Position numbers and translations under genes: made by a program. From Cyclobacteriaceae bacterium (lineage in GTDB: Bacteria; Bacteroidota; Bacteroidia; Cytophagales; Cyclobacteriaceae), in NCBI GenBank assembly GCA_015492915.1, contig WGED01000380.1, positions 1 through 9,109 on the forward strand: a stretch of 9,109 nt of DNA, written 5' to 3'. Below, one piece after another: positions 1-7,078 of the stretch (position 1 is its first letter; each line of letters opens with the position of its first letter). The notes beneath the pieces were generated by a model that was not told where the DNA came from, ran no database searches, and worked only from the letters and a program-made list of their open reading frames with translations.

Positions 1-223
1 ACCCTAGGCAGGCATTGGCTGCAATGGCGGCGTCAACAGCCGAACCGCCTTTTTTCAAAATATCAAGGGCTACCTGCGTTGCCAGCGGATGGCTTGTGGC
101 AGCCATGCCATGCTGCGCGATTACTTCCGACCGGGTGGCAAAAGTCTTTCCTGTGATGCGGTCCTGGGAATTGACAGCTATGGTCATTCCCAGCAATAAA
201 ATTACGGCGATTGTCCTCTTCAT
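1..223 (-). CDS. ggt: gamma-glutamyltranspeptidase, N-terminal part (runs off the window)
   Basis: Read on the minus strand from the ATG at 223-221, this gives 74 in-frame codons with no stop up to the window edge. Residues 1-20 form a signal peptide: a short basic start (MKR), a hydrophobic stretch, then NSQD. Residues about 39-74 contain HGMAATSHPLATQ followed by a stretch with LKKGGSAVDAAIAAN. This is the conserved N-terminal signature of the large subunit of gamma-glutamyltranspeptidases (the usual form is G-M-V-A-S-S-H-P-L-A ... I-L-x-x-G-G-N-A-V-D-A-A). The family is made as a precursor, exported to the periplasm, and cleaves itself into two subunits. It hydrolyses or transfers the gamma-glutamyl group of glutathione and related peptides. 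The catalytic threonine would lie far downstream, outside the window, so activity cannot be judged. The gene is divergent from the flavoprotein gene at 593. The family call is firm; the symbol is by family only. Confidence 0.88.
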   Translation of the reverse strand, partial: MKRTIAVILLLGMTIAVNSQDRITGKTFATRSEVIAQHGMAATSHPLATQVALDILKKGGSAVDAAIAANACLG

Positions 224-319
224 GACGCGATATGATTTTTTTAATTATAATACTTGTCAGATAAATGTGTTCAGGTGGTTTCCGGCAGAAAAATGCCCTG
301 AAATTCATATTGTGGTAAG

Positions 320-327
320 CAAAGATA
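320..327 (-). promoter_or_regulatory. -7 promoter element for the gamma-glutamyltranspeptidase gene
   Basis: Read on the minus strand, 327 to 320 is TATCTTTG followed by C, an exact match to the Bacteroidota -7 consensus TAnnTTTG. It lies about 97 bases upstream of the ATG at 223, so the leader would be roughly 90 nt. No TTTG-type -33 box sits at the usual 19-21 base spacing. The nearest TTG (343-341) is only 13 bases away, so the assignment rests on the -7 box alone. Confidence 0.5.
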
Positions 328-452
328 TTTTCTGCGAAAACAATCACATAAATATATCACTTTTTGTAAATGAAGAATGATTTGCTGAGATTGAATTATA
401 AAAACTGTTTATTTTGGTTCTATAGTCATTATAATGGAAACATGACAGAAAG

Positions 453-480
453 GACCGGAAGACCGAAGTCAGAAGTCCGA
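453..480. repeat. short heptameric tandem repeat (four 7-base units)
   Basis: Four successive 7-base units can be read: GACCGGA, AGACCGA, AGTCAGA and AGTCCGA, with a rough consensus of AGWCCGA. Downstream, CTTCGGT (484-490) is the reverse complement of ACCGAAG (462-468), so the block can also form a 7 bp stem with a 15-base loop. The composition differs from the AT-rich sequence on both sides. I know of similar heptamer blocks from intergenic regions of Bacteroidota but cannot confirm membership of a named family here. Confidence 0.5.
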
Positions 481-592
481 TGCCTTCGGTTCAGGGCAAT
501 GGCGCCGATTATAAGCGTTGGTCTCTTGCCTTCCGGCAATATCATAGTTTTTTATTCAACTCATTGCAGAACATCCTTATTAAATTCACAAA

Positions 593-1927
593 ATGAAGAA
601 TATCGTCATCATAGGCAACGGCGTCGCGGGCATTACTGCGGCGCGCCACATACGCAAGCGGAGCGACGCCACCATCACGGTCATCTCGGCCGAAACAGAC
701 TATTTCTTTTCCCGCACGGCGCTCATGTACATTTACATGGGGCACATGAAGTTTGAGCATACCAAGCCCTATGAAGATTGGTTCTGGGAGAAAAATAATA
801 TAAATCTCATGAACGACTATGTCGAATCTGTTGATACGGACGGCAGGCGGTTACAGCTGAGATCGGGCAATACCATGATGTGGGATGTGCTGCTGCTCGC
901 CACCGGTTCCAAACCCAACAAATTCGGCTGGCCCGGTCAGGACCTCAAAGGCGTCGGGGGCATGTACTCCTGGCAGGACCTTCAAAACATTGAGCAATAC
1001 ACGAAAAACATCCGCCGGGCGGTGATCGTGGGCGGCGGCCTGATCGGCATAGAACTGGCCGAGATGCTGCTGTCGCGAAATATCGAAGTCACCTTCCTGG
1101 TGCGCGAATCGAGCTTCTGGAATATCGTGCTGCCGCCTGAAGAATCGGCCATGATCAATAGGCACATCCGCGAACATCATATCGATCTGCGCCTCGAAAC
1201 GGAACTCAGGAAAATATTGCCCGATGCTCATGGAAGGGTGCGGGCTGTGATCACCGGCCCAGGCGAAGAGATCGAATGCGGCTTTGTCGGCCTGACAGCT
1301 GGCGTAAGCCCTAATATCGGCTTTCTCAAATCGTCAAACATCAAAACAGACAGGGGTATTCTGATCAATGAATTTTTTGAAACGAACATCCCCGGTGTAT
1401 ATGCCGCCGGTGACTGCGCCCAGTTTGAAAAACCATTGCCCGGCCGGCGCGCTATTGAACAAGTGTGGTACACGGGCCGGATGCACGGCGAAACGGTGGC
1501 ACGCACTATCTGCGGCGAGCGGACAGCCTACCGCCCGGGTCCGTGGTTCAACTCCGCCAAGTTCCTGGACATCGGGTACCAGGTTTACGGTGATATCATC
1601 AATCCGCTGCCCGATCACCTTGAAAACCTGTATTGGGAGCATCCCGATGGTAAACATGCCATCCGCATAGCCTGGGACAGAGAGACAAGACAACTAAAAG
1701 GAATTAACCTGATGGGAATACGTTTCCGCCATGATGTATGCGATGCCTGGCTGCGTCGGAGTGCAGCACTGAAGGAGGTAGTACAAGATCTGAAAGCCGC
1801 TCTTTTCGATCCGGAATTTTATAAATCCTACGAACAGGAGATTGTCAATTTGTACAATGACAAGTTTCCGGATAACAGGATCACTTCCGGGAAAAAGAAG
1901 AGGCTGGCGACCCTGATCAATTTTTAA
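593..1927 (+). CDS. FAD/NAD(P)H-dependent oxidoreductase (rubredoxin reductase / NirB-like)
   Basis: This is a 444 aa cytosolic flavoprotein of the pyridine nucleotide-disulfide oxidoreductase superfamily. The N-terminal FAD Rossmann motif is GNGVAG (8-13). ATGSKP (103-108) is the usual end of the first half. A second Rossmann motif for NAD(P)H is GGGLIGIELAE (147-157), and GVYAAGDCA (268-276) is the conserved FAD-ribityl motif. There is no CxxC redox disulfide near residue 40. The stretch there (YFFSRTALMYIYMG) matches the position of the PYxRxxLS segment in rubredoxin/ferredoxin reductases and the NirB FAD domain, so electrons probably pass to an Fe-S partner. About 130 C-terminal residues (315-444) follow the core; I recognise no separate domain in them. 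The first ATG fits, because the Rossmann strand begins at residue 3. The stop overlaps the start of the downstream membrane Fe-S protein by one base (TAATG), so the two are almost certainly co-translated. The natural electron acceptor or donor is unknown. Confidence 0.87.
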   Translation: MKNIVIIGNGVAGITAARHIRKRSDATITVISAETDYFFSRTALMYIYMGHMKFEHTKPYEDWFWEKNNINLMNDYVESVDTDGRRLQLRSGNTMMWDVLLLATGSKPNKFGWPGQDLKGVGGMYSWQDLQNIEQYTKNIRRAVIVGGGLIGIELAEMLLSRNIEVTFLVRESSFWNIVLPPEESAMINRHIREHHIDLRLETELRKILPDAHGRVRAVITGPGEEIECGFVGLTAGVSPNIGFLKSSNIKTDRGILINEFFETNIPGVYAAGDCAQFEKPLPGRRAIEQVWYTGRMHGETVARTICGERTAYRPGPWFNSAKFLDIGYQVYGDIINPLPDHLENLYWEHPDGKHAIRIAWDRETRQLKGINLMGIRFRHDVCDAWLRRSAALKEVVQDLKAALFDPEFYKSYEQEIVNLYNDKFPDNRITSGKKKRLATLINF

Positions 1928-3762
1928 TGACCGAAAATGACCGTTTTCCCATGAAAAATAAAACATTAAAAACATCAGGACTTATAATCTTTCTCACGGG
2001 CTTTTTCGTCTTTGTCCTGTCGCTTACGCTGAGCAATTATACATTGACCGGAAAAATCATTCACCGGCAGGGAAACGGCGAGCGGTTAGCTGCCCTGACC
2101 GATGCCGCCGCCCCCATGCTGAATGTCACCTACGCTTCAAATATCTCCTTCGTTCATGACCTGAAAGAGGCGATAGACAAAGCCAACCGGGCGATCATTG
2201 CAAAATATTCCATTGATGAAAAGGTGGGCGAAAAGATCGCGGAAGAAGCTGCGGAAGACGGGAAATACATATTCCGGAGCACACTCATCGATAAGGTCCT
2301 TCCCACAGAGGATGAAATAACAAAGTACCAAAATCAGACCTTCAGGGATTATGCAGGGTGGCTTGAGGGAAAAACCTTTGATAACAAAGAGGCGCTTGCA
2401 GAGCAACTGGTATTTGTAATCCGAAACATCAACAACAGCCTTTCCTACAAAAAGGCTTTCGACAGTTACTCGGCTAAAAACCTGCTCTTCTGGCTCACCA
2501 AAGATGCTGCATCAGGCATACTGAGAGACAATCTCAGGCTATGGATTTTCCTTAGTTTCGGGCTGATAATCCTCGGCGCGTTTCTTTATTTCTACAGCAC
2601 TTACTACCGCGGTACCATTGCGGGAATAAAAAATAACGGAATTTTCATGAGCCCGGCCACAGCTCGCGGGTGGATAGGTATTGCGCTCGGCGTGTTCATG
2701 ATCAGCTTTTATATTATGCTCTATTTCTATCCCGAATACCTCACTAACTGGGTGCTGCTCGTCGATCCGCTGAGCTACCGACTCAATGGCGGGCCGGCAA
2801 GCCACTGGTTTTTGTACGGCACCCTTTACACGATGGCTGTGGCGGTGATGGGCATCAGGATGCTGCTGAAATACAGGCATAACCCATATCAGATATTGCG
2901 AACCTTATCGGTCATTTTCTTTCAGACAGCCTTCGCTTTTATCATTCCCGAAATACTGGCCTCGCTCCATAAGCCCGCCGTTGATTTGAAGAATATCTGG
3001 CCCCTCGATTACGATTTCTTTTACAGCTACAATCTTGACGAACTGATGAACAGCGGTATGCTGGGCTGGTTTATGCTCTTTTGGGGCATCGCACTCATTA
3101 TCATCGCCGTACCCGTCTTTACCTATTTCTTTGGCAAAAGGTGGTATTGCTCATGGGTGTGCGGCTGTGGCGGCCTGGCCGAGACGCTGGGCGATCCGTT
3201 CAGGCAACTGTCCGACAAATCGATCAGAGCATGGAAAATAGAGCGTTATCTCATCTATTCGGTGCTTGTCTTCGCCGTGGTAAACACAGCCGGCGTACTC
3301 TATACCTACTTCACCGGCAGCTATTCAGTGCTGGGCATCGGCACGGAGAGCATTAAATCCGCTTATGGCTTTCTGATCAGTAGTATTTTTGCCGGTGTGG
3401 TCGGCACGGGCTTTTATCCGCTCATGGGCAACCGCGTCTGGTGCCGTTTCGGTTGTCCGCTGGCAGCCTACCTCGGCGTCGTCCAGAAATTCAAATCCCG
3501 CTTCCGCATCACCACCAACGGCGGGCAGTGCATCTCGTGCGGCAATTGTTCAACCTACTGCGAGATGGGCATCGATGTGCGGTGGTATGCACAGCGCGGG
3601 CAAAATATTGTGCGCGCCTCATGTGTGGGGTGTGGCATCTGTGCAGCCGTGTGCCCGCGGGGTGTGCTGAGACTTGAAAACAATGATCCGTCCGACCGCT
3701 TCAACACTCCCCACCTAACGGGGAATGAAAGTTTCAGGGAGCCTGTTGACGCCCCCCGCTGA
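1927..3762 (+). CDS. membrane-bound 4Fe-4S polyferredoxin, NosR/NapH-like
   Basis: This is a 611 aa protein. Eight hydrophobic segments can be read at about 17-37, 204-225, 248-268, 293-314, 325-345, 379-402, 440-461 and 478-500. Basic loops at 226-247 and 315-324 place the N and C termini in the cytosol. That leaves residues about 38-203 as one periplasmic domain of unknown fold. Just after helices 6 and 8 are the cytosolic motifs CSWVCGCGG (C408, C412, C414) and CRFGCP (C506, C510), like the CxxxC(P) motifs of NosR and NapH. The C-terminus holds two ferredoxin motifs: C535-C538-C541-C545 and C566-C569-C572-C576, the second ending in CP. Such proteins carry electrons between a membrane quinone or periplasmic site and cytosolic or periplasmic partners. 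Unlike NosR, the periplasmic domain shows no FMN-attachment SGAT-type motif, and no nos, nap or ccd genes are nearby. The start at 1927 overlaps the upstream stop; an ATG at 1951 (residue 9, MKNKTLK) is an equally natural start. The family architecture is firm, the pathway unknown. Confidence 0.85.
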   Translation: MTENDRFPMKNKTLKTSGLIIFLTGFFVFVLSLTLSNYTLTGKIIHRQGNGERLAALTDAAAPMLNVTYASNISFVHDLKEAIDKANRAIIAKYSIDEKVGEKIAEEAAEDGKYIFRSTLIDKVLPTEDEITKYQNQTFRDYAGWLEGKTFDNKEALAEQLVFVIRNINNSLSYKKAFDSYSAKNLLFWLTKDAASGILRDNLRLWIFLSFGLIILGAFLYFYSTYYRGTIAGIKNNGIFMSPATARGWIGIALGVFMISFYIMLYFYPEYLTNWVLLVDPLSYRLNGGPASHWFLYGTLYTMAVAVMGIRMLLKYRHNPYQILRTLSVIFFQTAFAFIIPEILASLHKPAVDLKNIWPLDYDFFYSYNLDELMNSGMLGWFMLFWGIALIIIAVPVFTYFFGKRWYCSWVCGCGGLAETLGDPFRQLSDKSIRAWKIERYLIYSVLVFAVVNTAGVLYTYFTGSYSVLGIGTESIKSAYGFLISSIFAGVVGTGFYPLMGNRVWCRFGCPLAAYLGVVQKFKSRFRITTNGGQCISCGNCSTYCEMGIDVRWYAQRGQNIVRASCVGCGICAAVCPRGVLRLENNDPSDRFNTPHLTGNESFREPVDAPR

Positions 3763-4084
3763 TTAGAGACATAAAAAATAGGTGATTTCTCATAGGAGTG
3801 AACCCTGCCTCCCACTATTGTTAAGTCAAGAATAAAAGGATGCTGGGGGTAGTTTGCAACTACACCCTGATATTTCCAAAACGGTTATTATGCGGTTTGT
3901 AAATCCTTATATCGTTTGCGGAATTTTGATATATGGGTGTAGAATCATTTTACACCCGGCATTCCGGTATTTTAATCCAAAAACAGTATTTGCGTTAATT
4001 TTCATTTGACATAACACTATGAGCATCCGCTACGACCCAATAACCTAACCCTTCAAGGCTTCCCGACCTCACGGCTACATCGCT
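3763..4084. other. convergent intergenic region with short hairpins, no gene seen
   Basis: This region lies between the end of the Fe-S protein and the palindromic element at 4085. A degenerate copy of the hairpin seen at 8875-8901 occupies about 3769-3797. Two hairpins built on an ACACCC motif follow at 3849-3863 and 3935-3957. The last ~90 bases before 4085 keep open frames on both strands (4049-4189 plus, 3995-4102 minus) without start codons. I call no gene here. Confidence 0.5.
3845..3957. repeat. pair of hairpins sharing a CTACACCC core
   Basis: GTAGTT (3849-3854) and AACTAC (3858-3863) form a tight hairpin around TGC. GGGTGTA (3935-3941) and TACACCC (3951-3957) form a second one with a 9-base loop. 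CTACACCC (3860-3867) is also the exact reverse complement of GGGTGTAG (3935-3942), so the two hairpins could be replaced by one long-range stem. They lie 87-195 bases after the stop of the Fe-S gene. No T-run follows either stem, so a simple intrinsic terminator is not supported. Confidence 0.45.
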
Positions 4085-4289
4085 CTGTTTAACCCAAAAT
4101 TCTCACCAGGATTTCGTTATGAGAGGTTAAAGTACAACTTGTCCCGCCAAGGCGGGAAGAAAATCAGCACGTTTGATGAGGATGCATAATGCACTTTTAT
4201 GGTGACGAATCAAACGTGAACGAAGTGCCTGATTTTAAAGTAGTTTAAGCTCGGAATAGAAAGGTTATTGAGAATTTTGGGTTTAACAG
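4085..4289. repeat. 205 bp nested-palindrome element with 21 bp terminal inverted repeats (MITE-like)
   Basis: The left end, 4085-4105, begins CTGTTTAACCCAAAATTC. The reverse complement of the right end, 4269-4289, begins CTGTTAAACCCAAAATTC. The two 21-base ends match at 20 positions. Further pairs lie inside in order: AAAATCAG (4160-4167) with CTGATTTT (4229-4236), CACGTTTGAT (4168-4177) with ATCAAACGTG (4209-4218), and TGCAT (4183-4187) with ATGCA (4189-4193). A separate perfect hairpin, TCCCGCC-AA-GGCGGGA (4142-4157), interrupts the left arm. Between the terminal and inner pairs, 4119-4140 and 4237-4254 are partly complementary. The right end stops 6 bases before the transporter stop codon. 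I see no target-site duplication and no protein gene inside. It could be a non-autonomous mobile element, or a large RNA hairpin ending the two convergent transcripts. Confidence 0.65.
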
Positions 4290-4295
4290 TAAAAA

Positions 4296-5537
4296 TTATT
4301 TCCGGGAATACTTTTTAGCCGGCCTCACCATCAGCATCAGCACGGTACCGGTCAGCACGGCCACGCCCGAAATGGTGAATGCCAATGGGAAATTACCCAT
4401 ATCGCCGAGCTTGCCGCCGAGAATGGGACCTAAAATACCACCCACCCCATAGGCGAGGAAAATCCACGGATAATTCTGGCCCACACTCTTTGCGCCGAAG
4501 GTATCCGCCGTAATGGTCGGGAACAAGGCGAAACTGCCGCCGTAATTAAATCCGATCAGGGTAGCGCCCAGATAAAGGAGTAACTCATTGCCTGCCATAT
4601 AAGTGAAGAGAATGACAATGATGCCCTGCGTACCCGTCATCAGGATGATGGATGTCTTCCTGCCGAGCTTGTCGCTGAGCACACCCCACAGAATGCGTCC
4701 CAGGCCATTCGCCAAACTAAAGAACACAGCCATGGCCGTTCCTGCAATGGCGCTGGCCCGTGCTTCGGGGATCCTCGCATTTTGCAATGCCTCCATGGGA
4801 TATAGTTTCATCAGTCCTATCGACATCAATCCGGCTCCGGAGCTGAAAGCAAAAGTCAGAAAGATCAGGTAAAACTGAACCTTGCCGAGCATTTCACTGC
4901 TCGCAAACTCCTGTTCACCCGGTGCATCTTCACTCGCCGAACGGTCCTCATTGTAACCCGCAGGTTTCCAGCCCGGCGGAGGAAATTTCATCCATAATGC
5001 CCCGGCAATGATCATAGCGCCCAAGGCTACCCCATAGGCCATAAATGTACCTGACAAACCGATGTGGTCGATCAGGTGCCCCCATGATCCTGCCAGCTTT
5101 ACCCAAAGCAATGCGCCGAAACCAAAGCCCGCAACCGACAATCCCGTGATCATCCCTTTCTTGTCGGGAAACCATCGCATACCTACTGCGATGGGCACGA
5201 CATACACCAGTCCGACGCCGATACCACTGACCAACCCGATCAGGATAAGCAAAGGCCAAAACCCATCGCCCCCCGTGACGCCTGACAAAAAATACCCCAA
5301 CCCGAAAACTATTCCGCCGGCAACAGCGAGCCTCTGCGGGCCCCAGGCAGCCAGTTTCCTGCCTGCAAAAACCATGGAAACGGCAAAAGCCACAAGCCCT
5401 GTTGAGAATACCCATTGGGTTTCCGCCCTGGTCCATCCTTCCTTCACCAGCCAGGGAGTAAACACGGACCAGGCGTAAATGGCCCCGAGCGCAAGCTGGA
5501 TAAGCACCGCGCCGAAGATTACTAATCGTCTGTTCAT
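4296..5537 (-). CDS. MFS transporter, OFA (oxalate/formate antiporter-like) family
   Basis: This is a 413 aa inner-membrane protein with about twelve hydrophobic segments, the normal length for the family. The N-terminus (GAVLIQLALGAIYAWSVF, 9-26) is the hallmark opening of the OFA subfamily of major facilitator transporters, whose members carry oxalate/formate, lactate or similar small organic anions. Residues 119-141 contain RWFPDKKGMITGLSVAGFGFG. The MFS signature GVLSDKLGRK lies at 285-294, after helix 8. A hydrophilic, acid-rich central loop (about 190-218) separates the two six-helix halves. The start at 5537 is natural, since the first helix begins right after MNRR. No -7 element is visible in the 200 bases upstream on the minus strand, so it may be read through from the hydrolase gene, 201 bases away. 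The substrate cannot be told from sequence alone. Confidence 0.87.
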   Translation of the reverse strand: MNRRLVIFGAVLIQLALGAIYAWSVFTPWLVKEGWTRAETQWVFSTGLVAFAVSMVFAGRKLAAWGPQRLAVAGGIVFGLGYFLSGVTGGDGFWPLLILIGLVSGIGVGLVYVVPIAVGMRWFPDKKGMITGLSVAGFGFGALLWVKLAGSWGHLIDHIGLSGTFMAYGVALGAMIIAGALWMKFPPPGWKPAGYNEDRSASEDAPGEQEFASSEMLGKVQFYLIFLTFAFSSGAGLMSIGLMKLYPMEALQNARIPEARASAIAGTAMAVFFSLANGLGRILWGVLSDKLGRKTSIILMTGTQGIIVILFTYMAGNELLLYLGATLIGFNYGGSFALFPTITADTFGAKSVGQNYPWIFLAYGVGGILGPILGGKLGDMGNFPLAFTISGVAVLTGTVLMLMVRPAKKYSRK

Positions 5538-5595
5538 AAGATTCTATTGTTAAGAAATTAAACCGGTTTTAGTTGCCTCTCACCTTGCACAATCC

Positions 5596-5619
5596 ATGGA
5601 AAAACAGGGCATTTTCCAT
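5596..5619. repeat. 8 bp hairpin between hydrolase and transporter genes
   Basis: ATGGAAAA (5596-5603) and TTTTCCAT (5612-5619) are perfect reverse complements around an 8-base loop. The hairpin lies 59 bases upstream of the transporter ATG and 119 bases past the hydrolase stop, in minus-strand reading. There is no clear T-run after it, so a terminator role is possible but weak. Confidence 0.35.
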
Positions 5620-5738
5620 ATCAAAACACCTTCCGTATCTAAAGATAGCGGAATAATTGATTTTTTCTCATAGACATCAGCTCTGAATGGGTTGGTACAT
5701 TTTACCGGAAAGCATAATATCCTGTTGCATCAGTGATA

Positions 5739-6884
5739 TCAATCCCCACCGTATTTCAAAAAATATTCGAAAAACAGGTAAATCTGCTCGTTGGAAGCAG
5801 GATTGGGCGAATGTTCTTCGCGGTTGGTCATGGCAACCCTGTTTTTATAGCCCAGCAATTCATTGACTTTCACCGTGTGATTAAGGGCGATCCAGCGGCG
5901 GGGCGGATCTTCGGCGCCACCCGAAACCATGAATGGTCTCGGCGCCATCAAAGCATGCAACTCGTGCAGATCATGCCCTTCTTCTATGAGTTTTGGGTAC
6001 AATCCATAAGCAGGATTGTCAGGGGTGATCAGGCCGCGCTTGCGCCATGGTGGCGGGTGATAACCCAGGTACCACGGCTCCCAATAGTTGATATTCGGAC
6101 GGGTATTGTCAAAAACGATGCCCGGATCGGACCATACGGCGCAGGCGAATTTGTCGAAAAGGCATGACGCGAACATGGCCCATTTGCCCCCGAACGAATG
6201 CCCAACGATCCCTATGCGGGCAGAATCCACCTCCGGAATATCGGCGAGCACATGCCATGCGTTGGCTGCGGCATAGGCGAGCATCGACAAGGGCTGTACC
6301 GTGGCATGATCAATGTCGGGATAGTAGATGGAATAGGTTTCGGCTTTGGTCGCTTCGGTAGTCCCAATAGAGAGCGCGACAAAACCCCGCTTTGCCAATT
6401 GCCGTGCAAAGTCACGGTTTGGCCTGCCCAGGCCGATGGCTGTCTCGGGCTCATAGTACACCGTGATCACCGCGGGTTTTCTGCCTTTTCCATGAGGAAT
6501 CAGCAAATATCCCGTCGTCTTTTCGTCAGGGGCCCATAGAAACCTGATGCGGTATCGCATGAAGTTTTCCCTTTCAAGGCTGTCGAGCATTTCGACCTCC
6601 TGGTGCCTGATCGGCGGAGGCCAGGCGCCCATCAATTCATTCCTTCTATTGTAAATTTCTGTCTTGCGCGCCTCCCAGTCTTCCCGTGACTTTACCTTGC
6701 ACCCATCATAAAATAAGAGTGGAGAGCGATAATCTCCGAATTGATCTGCGTATTGCGGTGGTGGCGAAAACCATGGTGATATCTCGTCCCATAAGACCAG
6801 CTTCTGCCTGTCCGGCTGCCGCGGGCCACAGCCTATCCATAACAACGGCGGTAGCAACAGAAATAAAAAACGGCGGTATTTCAT
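5739..6884 (-). CDS. alpha/beta hydrolase, probable lipoprotein
   Basis: This is a 381 aa secreted hydrolase. Residues 1-19 form a signal peptide (MKYRR, hydrophobic run, WIGC). Cys19 suggests a signal peptidase II site, although Trp at -3 is unusual. The strand-like segment KPAVITVYYEP (136-146) leads to RQLAKRGFVALSIGT (161-175), the typical start of an alpha/beta hydrolase fold. The nucleophile elbow is GHSFGGKW (228-235) with Ser230. Acidic residues in SGGAEDPPRRW (E325/D326) and His359 in REEHSPNP are in the right order to complete a catalytic triad. The overall look is closest to the dienelactone hydrolase, prolyl oligopeptidase and acetyl-xylan-esterase-like groups often found in Bacteroidota that degrade polysaccharides. 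I cannot assign a carbohydrate esterase family. No sugar-utilisation genes lie next to it. The fold and triad are well supported; the substrate is unknown. Confidence 0.78.
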   Translation of the reverse strand: MKYRRFLFLLLPPLLWIGCGPRQPDRQKLVLWDEISPWFSPPPQYADQFGDYRSPLLFYDGCKVKSREDWEARKTEIYNRRNELMGAWPPPIRHQEVEMLDSLERENFMRYRIRFLWAPDEKTTGYLLIPHGKGRKPAVITVYYEPETAIGLGRPNRDFARQLAKRGFVALSIGTTEATKAETYSIYYPDIDHATVQPLSMLAYAAANAWHVLADIPEVDSARIGIVGHSFGGKWAMFASCLFDKFACAVWSDPGIVFDNTRPNINYWEPWYLGYHPPPWRKRGLITPDNPAYGLYPKLIEEGHDLHELHALMAPRPFMVSGGAEDPPRRWIALNHTVKVNELLGYKNRVAMTNREEHSPNPASNEQIYLFFEYFLKYGGD

Positions 6885-6993
6885 CCATTCATCAGTTTGA
6901 GCATGATAATGTAATGAATTTTGCCCTAAAAATCATGCGAAAGCAACAAAGGCCCAGGGCAAATGCGTCTACGATTAATCCCAAATAAGTCTG

Positions 6994-7013
6994 AAAAAAA
7001 GCTCCGTAGGAGC
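6994..7013 (-). terminator. possible intrinsic terminator for lysC
   Basis: In minus-strand reading, the stem GCTCC-TAC-GGAGC is followed directly by seven T residues (7000 to 6994), which is the form of a rho-independent terminator. It lies about 200 bases past the lysC stop and upstream of the hydrolase gene. The stem is short (5 bp), and this sequence is also part of a REP-like unit. Confidence 0.45.
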
Positions 7014-7056
7014 GACATAATTATAGCCGTGGGCGTAAGCCCGTGGGTATAAAATT
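6994..7056 (-). repeat. REP-like two-hairpin intergenic repeat
   Basis: On the plus strand the unit has GCTCC-GTA-GGAGC (7001-7013) and then GGGC-GTAA-GCCC (7031-7042). The second hairpin is flanked by two copies of CCGTGGG (7027-7033 and 7041-7047). From memory, units with GCTCC(T/G)..GGAGC next to a GGGC-GTAA-GCCC stem recur between genes in many Bacteroidota genomes. That cannot be checked here, and there is only one copy in the window. Confidence 0.6.
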
Positions 7057-7078
7057 CAAGAAAATTTTTTTGGTGTGC

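Larger units (their letters stand above)
224..592. other. divergent intergenic region, no gene seen
   Basis: These 369 bases separate two divergent genes. The left half is AT-rich and holds the minus-strand -7 element at 320-327. The right half holds the heptad repeat at 453-480. I found no exact TAnnTTTG element on the plus strand for the gene at 593; the nearest is a one-base-short TATTTTG at about 411-417. The open frames across this region have no family resemblance and I treat them as chance. Confidence 0.6.

Noticed and set aside
370..756. 128-codon plus-strand open frame before the flavoprotein
   Set aside because: It crosses the heptamer repeat and overlaps the well-supported flavoprotein start in a different frame; the histidine/arginine-rich tail is a frame shadow.
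1927..3762. Calling the polyferredoxin nosR or napH
   Set aside because: The CxxxC and ferredoxin motifs fit, but the FMN motif of NosR is missing, the periplasmic domain is of unknown type, and no nos or nap genes are in the window.
4085..4289. Integron attC site
   Set aside because: The left end contains GTTTAAC, which fits RYYYAAC, but the right end does not fit GTTRRRY. At 205 bp it is longer than known attC sites, and the neighbouring genes are not a same-direction cassette array.
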